NCBI GenBank assembly: GCA_033032865.1
Contig: JAWHQI010000148.1
Location: 5,289,501-5,353,500 of the forward strand
Direction of reading: 5' to 3'
Source: Dactylorhiza incarnata
Lineage: Eukaryota; Streptophyta; Magnoliopsida; Asparagales; Orchidaceae
Length of the DNA stretch: 64,000 bases
Shown one piece after another: positions 12,178 through 23,806 of this stretch. The notes beneath the pieces are model-generated. The model was not told where the DNA came from. It did no database searches and was given only the letters and a program-made list of their open reading frames with translations. The stretch's first letter is position 1, and each line of letters begins with the position of its first letter. The position numbers and the translations under genes are program-made.

Positions 12178-13315
12178 TGTAAAAAAACTTGAGGTCCGGA
12201 GATGAAGTAAAAAATGCGGAATCACTTCACAAAACCTTTCACAAGTGTTGCACAACAGTGACAATGAGAAGACCGAATAGTGCTATGATATTAACTATCT
12301 CTTTTCAAAGCGAGGTATACATGATGAGACATGATTCATAAGAATAACGGAGGAGAGAAGCACAAAACACATAGGTAAACAAGCTGCAGCAACCTGACAA
12401 TTTGAGACCGCCAGACCGCGCGAACAAACAAGCCAGATGGTAGCTCCTGAGACCGCGCGAACAGAGTACAAGCCGCACCTGCCAGACCGCAACAAAAGAC
12501 CGCCGACCTGCTGCTTTATTCCTCTGCTGAAAACCAAACAATTCGCACTTCTTGATCGTCCAGACCGCACGGCTTTGACCACAGAAGAACCCACAAACTC
12601 TGAACAAGAAACTGCTATCTGAGACAGACCGCAACTCAAGACCGCCTGGCCACTTAAGACCGCCTGAACAAATGAGTCTGCTGCACCAGACCAAGAACAC
12701 CTAAACACAGTCCACCCGGACAGGTTTATTCAAAGCTGTGAGAAGTGAGACAAGCTGACCGCGAGCTGCTAGCCGCTAACCTGCGAACACACAAACCGGT
12801 CAGACAAAATCTCAAACCGCACGACCTCAGAATAAGACCGGCACAATCAAGTCAACTTTGGTTCTTACAGTTCTCATTATTAATGATGGGCCCTGCACCC
12901 CTATTTATATGCGAGTAGATGGATGTCGTCACCGTACAAAATGGGATACAATCACGGCCCATCAGATCGCGAGCGATCTCGTAGAGCAGACCGCTCGAGC
13001 TCAGCATAGCTCTTAGCTCCTTATTAAACCTTGTGGTTACAAACAAATCGCTCGGTCACCGCAGTCTCAAGAAGGCAGACCGCCCAGTCTTCTTCCAAAG
13101 AAGATAGACCAAGAACATCTGGCCGACTTAGAACAAGTCGCCAGACCAACCCACGCAAGCTGCCCGAATAGATAACGGTCTCCCAGATTAGACTGCCTTA
13201 AACAAAACCGCTGAGACAGAACCGACCAGAGAACCAGCGCAGACCACGCGGTCTCTGCGGTATCCAATCCGCAGACTGCCCAACACTACTCTACTTCCAC
13301 TTCAAAAATTTAACA
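12178..13315 (-). repeat. C1 5' LTR (1138 bp)
   Basis: Plus-strand ends are TGTAAAAAAAC at 12178 and ATTTAACA at 13315. It has the family hallmark of many AGACCGC / GCGGTCT words and a minus-strand TATA box (TATAAATA at 12902-12909). Open frames on both strands here are low-complexity consequences of the repeated word, not genes. Confidence 0.87.
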
Positions 13316-15869
13316 GTCCTCTTACTAGATTATCCTTGGAGAGCTTAGAGATAGTTCTAAGGTTAATATGTCCTAGCCTTTTATGCCATAATTCATTTGA
13401 TTTACATATTGAATTAAATAAACAAATGTCTGAATTGGCAGAGTCAAAATTGACTAAATAAATATTTCCATGTCTAATACCAGATAACACATTAATGTTT
13501 TTATCATTGGTAATAAGACATAAGGAATGATTGAAAGTTACCTAATAACCTTCATCACACAGCTGGCTTATGCTGATAAGGTTATGCTTGAGACCCTTGA
13601 CATATGCTACCTCTTTGAAGGTAACTGCTCCAACTTTGATTTTTTCCATATCCATTGGTTTGTCCACAGTTGGAGTCTCCAAAAATCACTTTGGGTCCAA
13701 GCTTTGCCTTGTAGTTTCTTAGGTTGGCCTTGCTTCCTGTCATGTGCTTAGAGCACCCACTATCCAAATACCAGTGTTCCTTTATGTTTGGATAGCCTTG
13801 TACCTGCACAACAAAAAATAAACTAGTTGTTCTTGACCCAGACTACCTTGGGTCCTTTTGTCTTACCACAAAAATATGAAATGTAAGAAATCTCAGGCTG
13901 ATCCTTATAGCCTTGTGGATGAAATCTCCTTGGAGGAATAATCCACTCAGTAAAGCGATTTTTAATATGTTAAGACTGAGAATTCATCAGATATGAAGTG
14001 TATTTTTCGTTCGACGAACTTGGCTGAGTTCGTCGATCGTCGTTCGACGAATTGAAGTAATTTTGTCGACCGCCGTTCGATGAATAGCTATACTGGAAGT
14101 CTGTCTTCAATGTTTGTCGATCACCATTCGACGAATTCATGTAATTTCGTCGAACGCCATTCGACGAATTCTTTTGAATTCTTTTATTCTTAACATCCTT
14201 GCTTCAGATGTTCTTACCTACTTCTACTGCCTCTTTGCTCTTGGCAGAAATAAACTTCACTGGAGTAGATAGGATGTCTTTCTTAAGAAGATATGGCTGA
14301 CTTGATGATGCACCCATGCCCAGTTTGCCATTGAGTCTGGCATTCACAGTGCTTGTGATGTCCGTCAGTTTGATGCTTCCCCCATTGAGGGATTCTTCAA
14401 ACTTTTTAGCCTCAGATAATTTGTTCTCAATGAGAACAATATGTTCTTTGGAGGCAGCCAGTTCTTTCTTGAGATTGGCATTATCTTTAGTCAGTTGATT
14501 CATTTCAACCAACTTACTTCTGAGGGAAATTATTTCCTTCTCCGATTTAATTAAATCAACACAAGGAGTTTTAAATTCATTTTTAAAATAATTTGAATTA
14601 ATGCCAAAGGTAGAGATTACCTGATCACTATCAGTGTTAGATTCTGATTCATCTGAATTATTTGTTGATGCATTGATAGCCATCATGCATAAGCTTCTTT
14701 CATCTTCATCATCACTGGAGCTGGATGATGATGCATGTTCTGAATCATTGCATGATTCATAAATAGCCATCAAGCATTGATCCTTTTCATTTATATCATC
14801 TTCATCTTCAGAGGAGCGGGATGATGACTCTAACTCAGTGTCACTCCATGTCACACCTACAAAGCCTCTTCCCTTATGTTTGTGTTTGTGGGAGGATGGC
14901 TTGCTGGAGTGCCTCTTTTCTTCTTTATCTTTTCTCTTGTCCTTCTTTTGATTTTTGGACACCCAGGTAGGACGTGTCCAGGTTTCCTGCAGCCAAAACA
15001 AATAATTTCTTTAGAGTTTGTTTTGTCATACCTTGGTTTTTCCTTTGATCTGAAATCCTTCTTTCTGAATTCCTTTCTAGAAATTTTGTAAAATCTTTTG
15101 GCTAGTAGGATCATAAACTCCATTTCTCCTGAAGCTTTATCTTCCTCTTTTGTTGCTTGGAAAGCAATGCTTCTCTCCTTTTTGGTGGCTGGAGAGGAGG
15201 TAGATTATTCAGCTTCTCTAGACTTGATAAGCTGCTCATAGGATTTCAATTTGCCTAATAAGGTCTCAGTAGAGATCTCATTTAGGCTTCTGGCTTCCTT
15301 TATTGGCCAGATCCTTGAGTCCCATGTGCTGGGGAAGCACATTAGGATCTTATCATTCACTTCAGTGATTGAGATCACTTTATCCAAAGACTTCAGCTCA
15401 TTGATGATGAGACTGAGTCTGTTGTACATGTCTGCAACTGTTTCAGTTTCTCCCTTCTTGAAGTTTTCATATTGAGAGATGAGATGAGATCTTCTGTCCT
15501 TTCTCTCATCTGCAGAACCTTCAACCATGTTGTTAAGGGAGTTCCAGATATCCCTGGCTGAGGTGCATTCCACAACTTTCTGGAAAATATCATCAAACAT
15601 TGTTTGTGCCAATATGTTCATTGCTTTGGCATCTGCATTTCTTTATTTCTTCTGAGCATCTGTCCACTCAGAAGGTGGAACAACATTAGTGTTGGTTGCT
15701 GTTTCAGTACTTGTTGATGATGATGTAGTAGGGGGTCCTATCAAAATGGAATTAAAAATATCCTCATCAATTGAATTCATAAATAATTTGATCCTTGCCT
15801 TCCATAATGCAAAATTATTGAGATTGCACATAGGAGGTCTTGTGCTTGAGTAATCTTTGTCTGTGCCAT
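13316..15869 (-). pseudogene. D gag-protease-(pre-integrase) coding region, degenerate
   Basis: From about 15860 leftwards: a UBN2-type Gag (blocks FALWKARIKLFMNS, ARDIWNSLNNMVEGS, SLNEISTETLLGKLKSYEQ), a CCHC knuckle (CFGCRKPGHVLPGC near 14985), a long acidic Ser/Asp-rich and coiled-coil segment (14204-14940) typical of SIRE Gag C-termini, a linker of repeated SSNG-x-R peptides (14007-14170), protease (WYLDSGCSKHMTG, DSG intact, near 13755) and GAG-pre-integrase (LWHKRLGHINLRT, near 13370). In-frame stops near 15200 and 15640 and frameshifts near 15000, 14200 and 13580 break it. The exact start codon is unclear because ATG at 15869 is out of frame with the conserved Gag. Confidence 0.83.
14007..14170. 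repeat. D internal array of GTTCGACGAAC words
   Basis: About nine copies and variants of GTTCGACGAA / TTCGTCGAAC in 165 bp inside the coding region between Gag and protease. On the minus strand they encode repeated SSNG-x-R peptides. The word is the same as the one arrayed in the D LTR at 17081-17335. Confidence 0.8.
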
Positions 15870-15958
15870 GAGTTTTTAGAAATAGAAAACTTTATAAAAA
15901 GTTAAGATCTAATTGATCTTTTGATTTAGGTGTTAGCCTGTGTAATCAATCAACCAAC

Positions 15959-15969
15959 CTCTGATACCA
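15959..15969 (-). other. D primer binding site, tRNA-iMet
   Basis: TGGTATCAGAG in element sense, 2 nt from the LTR end at 15972. Confidence 0.88.
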
Positions 15970-15971
15970 AT

Positions 15972-17465
15972 TGAAAGTGAGGTTTAGATCTTAGATTTAC
16001 TCTACAGGGGGGGTGAATAGAGTATTAAAAGTTTTTAACTTATTTTATAGCGGAATTAAAATACTGATATATATGTATAATAGAGTGAGTGTAAAAGCAA
16101 AACAGAAATCACAACACAGTACAGAAAGAAAAACACAATCACTGCAGACACAAGGATCTATAGTAGTTCCCCAATCAACCTGGGTACATCTACTCTACTA
16201 CCACCCTTGGTCGGAATCCACTAGGTTTTTGATCAGGTGCCCTATCACCAATGGGATTTTTGATCAGGTGCCCAAACACCACTGAGCTTTTGATCAGGTG
16301 CTCAAACCAAAACACAGGTTCTTGATCAGGTGCCCTGCCACCAAAGGTTAACTTTTGAAGGGAGTTAGAACCCTATACAAGATGGGGTAAAAAGGATAAA
16401 CAAAAAGGTGTGTATGAAGTTCTTCTCTGTCAACAAGATCTGAGAGAAGACTAGTGTATTGTTGTGTTGTAAAGCTCCCCCTGTCTGATAGAATTTCTTG
16501 ACAGATAATGGATGGAGCTTTCTCTTGGATGTAGAAAATCTTTCTTGATAGCAGATGAATATAAGAGACAAAGTTTCTCAGATTATCGTTGCTCTTTTAA
16601 GATTAAGAACCAACAGCTGAAACTTGAGAGGATTTTAGATGTTCCCAGGGAATGAAAAATGTTGTTGTTGATGAAGAAGATCACTGTACTTCTTCTTGAC
16701 TTTTTGTATTTCTCTAGTACATTTCTTGTCAACTACTTCATTCTTTTTCTTAGAGATATAAGACTCATTTTAAATTCAAATCTTCTGATTAAGGAATAGA
16801 ATAATCTGAATTAAATCTTTCTTGGGAACTGCAATTTGATTCAGCAAGAATACTTTAATTCCTTTTCCTTTTCCATGAAAGTATCCTTTTCCAATATGTC
16901 AAACGGCTACTTTTTCGAAAGAAGAGAATAGAAAGGAATATTAAAAGGAAAGAACAAATCTTGACTTATCTGATAATGAATAAGTCGAAATAATAGAATA
17001 GATCCGTTGCTAAATAGTCGATCTGTGTTCAGAGAAAAATAGATAACTGATCCATCAAAAATTGTCAAGCTGAAGAGAAAATTTGTCGAGCAGAAAGGCT
17101 GTGTTCGTCGAACTGAAAGCTGAGTTCGTCGAACTGAATTCATTTGTCGAACACAAAGCTGAGTTCGTCGATCTCAATCTGGAGTTCATCGAACTGGGAG
17201 AAATTATGATAAACTGGATGGAAGATGGAATTCGTCGAGCTGAGGAGCAAGTTTGTCGAACTGAAACACGATGTTCGTCGAACCCAGGAAGGAGTTCGTC
17301 GAACGTAGAATGATGTTCGTCGAACGAAGAAACTTGGAATTTTCCTAAGTTCTATCTAACTCAGATAACCTTAGACCTTGACCCTTAGACTATACAAAGG
17401 GGTCAACTGAGTCCTAATAACAGATAGTGAACCTACCCCAAATCAGTAATAGGGTTGTTCTAACA
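15972..17465 (-). repeat. D 5' LTR (1494 bp)
   Basis: Plus-strand ends are TGAAAGTGAGG and GTTCTAACA. It has tandem GATCAGGTGCCC-type repeats at about 16220-16345 (R/U5 side) and an array of GTTCGTCGAAC words at 17081-17335 (U3 side). The long LTR agrees with the SIRE-like lineage. Confidence 0.85.
17081..17335. repeat. D LTR array of GTTCGTCGAAC words
   Basis: About a dozen copies and near-copies of the 11-bp palindrome GTTCG-T-CGAAC (also TTTGTCGAAC, GTTCATCGAAC) at roughly 20-30 bp spacing near the 5' end of the LTR in element sense. Confidence 0.8.
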
Positions 17466-18592
17466 TGGAGTAATGGCATTCATGGCCAAGGGAGGCCAAT
17501 TGATCTCCCAATTGATGGGGATTCATCTCCTCTGGCTGTTACAAGAATTTTAGTAGTTTTTCCAGCCCACATGGGGGCTGAATTGGGAGGTTTTCACCAT
17601 TGCCGAAAATGGCCATTAATGGCCTTCATGGCAATTGCTGCCATGGCCCTCCCTCTCCCCAAATTTGCAAATTTAAAACCTTCAGAGGACTGAGAGGATC
17701 ATTTTCTTCTATTTACCTGAAGAGATCGAGCCTGTTGGTGTGTAGGATGCAATGGCCCCAAAAGCTTCAAGGTCGGCCATGGCCCACAGGAGATCGACAA
17801 GAAATCACCCCTCCACACAGGTCTAGTTCTTCTTTTCTCTCTCTGTGGATAGATCCCATCAGGTTGGATGCAAGGCTTGAGGCTAAAGGGCCCCAAATCA
17901 TGTAGGCCATAAGCTCTATTTTCCGAGCTTTAATTCCACATCCATACCCCTGTTACGGCCACCTCCGGCCGGCCAACCACCGCTAATCGAAGGTCACCAC
18001 CACAATGAAGGTGGTGGTGGCATTGGCTGGCCACGGCGGTGCTCAGGTGGACGGGAAAATGGGGACAAACAAGTCCCAAGCACGGGCAATCGGGACCGTC
18101 GGCTCGAGCTTGAAGACGACCTGATGTCGTCCAATGATGCGCCATGCTTTGTGCGGCTCGATTCTATTAAAAGAGTTATTAATATATATTTCTGTCACAG
18201 GTTTACCAGTAGATATAATTAATTACTAAAAATAGTTAGGGGCCTCTACTGGAAAAATGATCTACATGATTGTTGTAGCCCCTGAAGTCTACTGTATTTT
18301 AAAATTGGTTTCATCCAATTTGGTTCAGTACACTCAAAATGGTGCAACATATACAAAGGGTTAACCAGATCTTGATCTGTGTGCCCTCATCAATCCAGCC
18401 ATCCAAAATGACGTGAAAATTGGAACATAGGCTAATTATTCCCACACTGTGAACATATCAAATAAGGAGAATTTTTGGAGGATATTTTTCTAAGGTTTTT
18501 GCAAACATTTAATAATCCATGTAATAATAAATTATAGGGTCTAATGACCTCCAAACCCTTCAAATTTTTGGTGGGTGATCCTAAGAGTAATG
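17466..18592 (+). repeat. E 5' LTR, segment between D and A2
   Basis: Aligns with 30913 to about 32200 of the 3' LTR, except that the 3' LTR has an extra tandem copy of about 140 bp at 31616-31880. Ends at the ATATG target duplication of A2 (18593-18597). No gene seen. Confidence 0.85.
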
Positions 18593-18597
18593 ATATG
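18593..18597. repeat. A2 target-site duplication, left
   Basis: ATATG, repeated at 24550-24554. Removing A2 rejoins the E LTR as in its intact 3' copy near 32195. Confidence 0.9.
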
Positions 18598-19856
18598 TGA
18601 TATTGATTTTTCGGTTTTGAAATTTAGTGAAGAATTGAGATTTTCTCCAAAACTATATCCGATGAAGGCAAGTGTACCTTATCGTCTATAGTATAGGATA
18701 TTTAGGAATATCAAGGTCGTATTCAACGGGGCGCATTGATTACTTCTACTTCGAGGAAAATCGCCATTATCTTATCAACGAAAATTTGATTGGTTTGTTT
18801 TTGCTTAACTAAAATTAAAACTAATTGCAAGCTAAATGAAAGGATTAAACGAAGACAAAAATACTTAATGCTCAACCATAGTGGAGGGGGAAAAGGAAAG
18901 AAAAATCATTGCATGAAAGAAAGAGTGCTTAAGGAAAAAGAGAACATGAAGGAAAGAGAACTTAATTTTATTGAAAACCAAAACGATTACAAGCTTTAAT
19001 TAAAGAGATTACAAGCTAGGAAGGAAAAGATTACAAGCTTTAACTAACTATTGCATAGAACTAAGAACTAGCACATTACATGAATTAAAAAGGAAGAACA
19101 TGAAATTGAAAAGCTTGAGAAAGCATTGAAAAACTTCACTAACAGCTCTAGCAGCACCTCCCCCACTCCAAAATTCTGAACCCTGGACTCAAGGAGAGCC
19201 TCTGAATTTATAAGAAAAAATTTCATATTACACGCCCTCGGTCACGGGCGTGACCTAGGGCGTGACTGCACTATTCACATCGGATCCGACAGTGGCGTGG
19301 CTTTCTGGACGGCGCGGCAAAAAGTGACATGTCACGGGCGTGACATGTCGGGTCACGGCCGTGACTTTGGATGGCTGCATTAAATGCGGCGTGGGCTGGA
19401 ATTCGGCGCGGCGGCGAAGCAGAGATCACGCTGGAAAGTCACGACCGTGACATGTGGGTCACGGGCGTGACTTAGGTTGACTTCTCAACAGCATCTCCAC
19501 ATCTCGACGGCGGCTCCACGTGGAAGATTCTAAATTTACACGCCCTTGGTCAAGGGCGTGACTTTGGGTCACGGGCGTGACCTGGGGCGTGACTTAGTGT
19601 GGGCTAGCTCAGACAGCGCGACATCCTTTTGGACTGATCTTTAGGTTACACGCCCTTGGTCACGGGCGTGACCGAGGGCGTGACATGCCATTTTTCTCGA
19701 TTTGTCCCAAAATTCTGCAAATATTGAAATTAAGCTAAGTTAGAATCAAAATTACAAAAAGAACTACTTATAACCCAAAATTGACATAAAAAGGAAAATT
19801 CACATTAAATATTTACAAAATTTTCTATTAAAAAGTTATAAAAATACTACTTATCA
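18598..19856 (-). repeat. A2 left (3') LTR (1259 bp)
   Basis: Complete, TGATATTG...ACTTATCA. Contains five exact GTCACGGGCGTGAC words plus variants between about 19230 and 19685. The minus-strand TATA-like box is near 19203-19215. Confidence 0.9.
19229..19685. repeat. A2 LTR array of GTCACGGGCGTGAC
   Basis: Five exact copies of the interrupted palindrome and several variants (CACGGCCGTGAC, CACGACCGTGAC, ACACGCCCTTGG). The truncated right LTR keeps an equivalent array at about 23930-24378. Confidence 0.85.
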
Positions 19857-19867
19857 AATACCCCCAT
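19857..19867 (-). other. A2 polypurine tract
   Basis: Element-sense ATGGGGGTATT immediately before the 3' LTR. Confidence 0.8.
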
Positions 19868-21508
19868 ACATGAGATTTTGATATTCCAGAGCAAAAGTGT
19901 GAGACATAATTTATAAGACATCCTTAAAAATTTTTAATTTAAAACTAAAATTTCATTTAACCAAAAGTTAAGTTAAGAGTAAATTCAAGGGGGAGTTAAG
20001 TCCTAAATTATGATGATGATTTGAAAAGAGGGAAAAATGTTTAGGCAAGAACTTCTCAAGAAAATTAAGTAGTTTGACAAAATTGTAGAAATTATAAAAC
20101 TAAATTAAATTAAAATTATAAGAACTCTATCTTAAAACAACCTTAAGGAAAAGTAAATTACTAAATATTGCTCTCTCCATAATTTTCAACTAAAACTAGA
20201 ACAATGATAATTGGCTAAGGGGGATTTCATAAAATTTGGCATAAGAAGAGAAATTTTTGAATGGAGGAAATGAAATTTATCATGAAATTTCCTTTTTTTT
20301 TCTCTTCTTATAAAAACCCAAAATGTATATGGTTTAGGAGTAATGAATTTTATCCTCTTACTCCTTGCCATATAATCTTTTCAAATATTTTGGGTGCATA
20401 TGTTTTAGGGAATAATGAATTTTATCCTCTTATTCCCATGACATATGATCTTTTAAAGTTCATTTTTTTATGCCACAAAGGGGGTAAGGAAGGGAAATAA
20501 ATCTAGCTAGCTTTAAATTATATTGAGAGCAAATTTTAGTAACATTAAATTTCCTAAGATCTAAAAAGTTAGAAGAAAATATAATTGAAATCTAAAGACG
20601 TTTAGAAAATTCACTACAAAATGAAGCCATTTAAAAATAAAAAGAGAAGTTATGCTAACAAAATTCTCAAATCAATTTAAAATCATAAGATGATTCTTAA
20701 ATCAAGATTACCTAAAATTTAAAATTAACAAACTATGATAAGCAAAATTTAAGCCAATTAAAAACTTAAACATGCTTATAAACATTCTCAACTAGATTTC
20801 TATGAAATCACAAAAACAACAAGAAGGAGGGATATAAGAATTTTTGAAATTTTTGATATTATCTTTTTTTGAATTTTTTGATATTATTTTTTTTTTTGAA
20901 TTTTTCTCATTAAAAACTATTTACAAAGAAAGGAAACTAGCTTTAAAACTTAACAATTTTTGTTAAGTCTTGGACTTCCCAAGGGCTACTCGGTGAAGGG
21001 TTCGCAAGGTACTAGGAGGTGTGATGGGTTGAAATCCCAAACGTCCCTTTCCAAGATTTAAAATTTCGATTTTCTAAATTTTTTTGAGTTTTTGGATTTT
21101 ACAAGTGCTTAAATAAAGGAAAACATAGAAACAAAATTAAAATTTTCTTTTTGTTTTTTTTTTCTTTTCATTTTTTTTTTGAAAATTTTCTTTTTTTAAA
21201 ACTATTTACTAATATTTACAAAGGGCTATTTATACCCCCATACTTAAAGTTAAACATTGGGGACAATGTTTAAAAATAAGTATGAAGTAAGAAAAGGTAA
21301 AAAGAAATGCAAAAACGAAAGAAGAGAAGGAAAAAGGGCTTCCCTGATATTTTTTTGAAGTTTTTGTAGCTTTTGTGGGGAAGCCGCGATTACCTGCAAA
21401 AGTTGTTAAAGAAGAAAAGAAAAGACAAGAGAATATAACAAAAGATAACTTTGGGGTGCCTCCCAAAAGTGTTTTGTTTAAGGTCGCGTAGCTTGACCCA
21501 CTTGCCGA
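19868..21508 (-). other. A2 3' untranslated region
   Basis: AT-rich, no credible gene, with long T/A runs near 20860-20905 and 21140-21200. It holds two notable pieces: a block of about 90 bp at 20966-21057 that is about 80% identical to part of the E LTR, and a second polypurine-like tract with the palindrome AACATTG-GGGA-CAATGTT at 21233-21270. Confidence 0.7.
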
Positions 21509-23806
21509 TCATATTATAGGTTGAAATACAATCGAATCACTCTTTTCATTAGTTAACTCTCCCGAAAGATATAATTTAAGGCGGTGGCTGTTTACTTTGA
21601 AGGTAACTTTTTCCGGGTGGGAAATTAAAATTGTCCCATAGGACCAAACCTCTTTAACAATAAAGGGTCCGGACCATCGGGATTTTAGTTTTCCCGGAAA
21701 AATGCGAAGGCGGGAATTATAAAGGAGGACGAGATCGCCCGGCGAAAAAGTTTTTGGAAATTTTATATGCTTATCGTGATAAAACTTTGTTCGCTCCTTA
21801 TATAATTTATTGCTCTCATAGGCATTCGCTCGCCACTCATCTAATTCGTTCATTTGGAATTTTCTTTGTTCTCCCGCTAGAGTGGAATCGAGGTTTAAAA
21901 ATTTAAGCGCCCAAAATGCGCGGTGTTTTAATTCGACCGGAAGGTGGCAAGCCTTGCCATAAACCATTCGATACGGTGTACAACCGATAGCGGTCTTGTA
22001 CGCCGTTCGATAGGCCCATAGCGCGTCATCGAGCTTTATTGCCCAATCCTTCCGATTGATAGAAACTATTTTTTCTAAAATCCGTTTTAATTCTCGATTA
22101 ACAACTTTGACTTGGCCGCTCGTTTGTGGGTGATATGCAGTGGATAATTTGTGTGTGACACCATATTTTGCTACGATTTTTGTGAATTGAGTATTGCAAA
22201 AATGGGTGCCCCGATCACTCACAATAGCGCGCGGAGTGCCAAATCGAGAGAATAATTTTTTTAAGAAATTAACGACGACTCGCGCATCATTGGTGGGGAG
22301 AGCTTGCGCTTCCGCCCACCTCGATACGTAGTCAACCGCCACTAGAATATATTTATTTGAAAAAGATGGAGGGAGAGGACCAACAAAATCGATACCCCAA
22401 AGGTCGAAAATTTCGCATTCTAAGAAAATGTTTTGGGGCATCTCATCCTGGCGAGAGATGTTCCCCGACCGCTGGCAGCTGTCGCAAGTACTCACAAGGG
22501 TGTGAGCATCATTGAAGAGCATGGGCCAATAAAAGCCCGCCTCCAGCACCTTCCTTGCGGTTCAGTTTGAATGATAATGACCACCGGTGGGTCCCTCATG
22601 ACAATGACGTAAAATTTTAAAGCCTTCACATCTTCTCTCAACCCGGTCTGCGCATACTCGGAATAAAAAGGGGTCCTCCCAAAAGTAATTCTTTAAATCA
22701 GAAAAGAATTTCTTCTTTTGCTGACTCGAGAATTCCTTTGGCAGGACCCGGGCTACTAAATAGTTAGCCAGATCTGCAAACTAGGGGGTAGAAGATGAAT
22801 TAATATTTTCGAGAGCAAGGAGGCGCTCTTCGGGAAATTTATCATTAATATCAGATTCTATTAATACGTCCGAGGCGGGGTTTTCTAAATGGGAGAGATG
22901 ATCGACCGCCAAGTTTTCGGCTCCCCTTTTGTTCCGGATCTCTAAGTCAAACTCCTGCAAGAGGAGGATCCATCGCAAAAGACGAGGCTTGGCGTCCGAT
23001 TTGCTTAAAAGATATCTAAGTGCGGAGTGATCCGTGAAGACGATGACTTTCGAGAGGGTGATATACGACCTAAACTTATCGAAGGCGAAAACGATTGCTA
23101 GAAGTTCCTTCTCGGTCGTGGTGTAATTTGCTTGTGCCGACGTGAGTGTTTTGCTCGCATAATAGATCGGGTGAAAATATTTACTCACCCGTTGGCCTAA
23201 AACGGCACCAACCGCAATATCACTCGCGTCGCACATGATCTCAAAAGGGAGCGACCAATCTGGGGCGACTAGAATCGGGGAGTTTATAAGTTTCTCTTTG
23301 ATAAGTTGAAAAGCTAAATGACATTCATCGCTAAAAAGAAAAGATGAATCTTTCTCTAGAAGATGGGTTAACGGCTTTGTAATTTTTGAAAAATTTTGTA
23401 TAAAGCGCCGATAGAACCCCGCGTGGCCTAGGAAACTCCTAATAGCTTTTACGTTTGTGGGAGGGGGAGTTTTTTAATTACTTCAATCTTGGCCCTATCG
23501 ACCTCGATCCCCTTGCCCGAAATTTTATGGCCAAGGACTAGTCCTTCCTTGACCATAAAATGGCATTTTTCCCAATTAAGCGCTAAATTTGTTTCCTCAC
23601 ATCGCCGCAACACGCGCTCGCGATTTTTTAAACAGTTTTCAAATGAACTCCCGTACACGGAAAAATTGTCCATAAATACTTCCATCACCTCCTCCACTAA
23701 CTCGTCAAAAATTGCCAGCATACATCTTTGGAATGTAGCTGGCGCGTTACAAAGACCGAATGGCATCCTTCAATAAGCAAAGGTGCCAAAAGGACAAGTG
23801 AAAGTT
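21509..23806 (-). pseudogene. A2 Athila-like RT (C-terminal)-RNase H-integrase
   Basis: From 23806 leftwards: the RT palm from TCPFGTFAY through MPFGLCNAPATF (stop near 23770); RNase H 22781-23236 (MCDASD, TEKELLA and VFTDHSAL, the acidic residues present); then integrase 21509-22549 with [11 protein letters not shown] of the HHCC zinc finger, [22 protein letters not shown] and a long C-terminal domain with [12 protein letters not shown]. The RT catalytic motif reads FMDN rather than FMDD (near 23665). The third integrase catalytic residue is Lys instead of Glu ([10 protein letters not shown], near 22118). Further stops include HSN-stop-TARKVL near 22563. Several of these fit CpG to TpG changes. 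Not functional. Confidence 0.92.

Larger units (their letters stand above)
8120..13315 (-). mobile_element. C1: Ty1/copia element, right part, minus sense
   Basis: Contains a polyprotein from RNase H (8120) back to Gag start (12094), a tRNA-iMet primer site and a complete 5' LTR (12178-13315). The 3' end of the polyprotein and the 3' LTR lie left of B1, outside the window. It inserted into the GAG-pre-integrase region of D: coding resumes at 13316. It belongs to the same family as C2, C3 and C4 by protein and LTR similarity. The lineage within copia is not certain from sequence inspection. Confidence 0.88.
13316..17465 (-). mobile_element. D: SIRE-like Ty1/copia element, right part, minus sense
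   Basis: Carries the start of a gag-pol polyprotein (13316-15869), a tRNA-iMet primer site and a 1494-bp 5' LTR (15972-17465). C1 split it in the pre-integrase region, and the rest of pol with the 3' LTR is outside the window. Its right flank TGGAGTAATGGC continues the E 5' LTR (compare about 30910), so D inserted in E. Confidence 0.85.

Noticed and set aside
14204..15001. 265-residue Ser/Asp/Glu-rich and coiled-coil ORF that could pass for a host nuclear protein
   Set aside because: It follows the D Gag knuckle and precedes the D protease on the same strand; it is the C-terminal part of a SIRE-like Gag.
17466..18180. Possible host exons around the GC-rich segment 17740-18150 (and its copy at 31190-31600)
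   Set aside because: The segment occurs in both LTRs of E at the same offset; it is LTR sequence, and the frames differ between copies.
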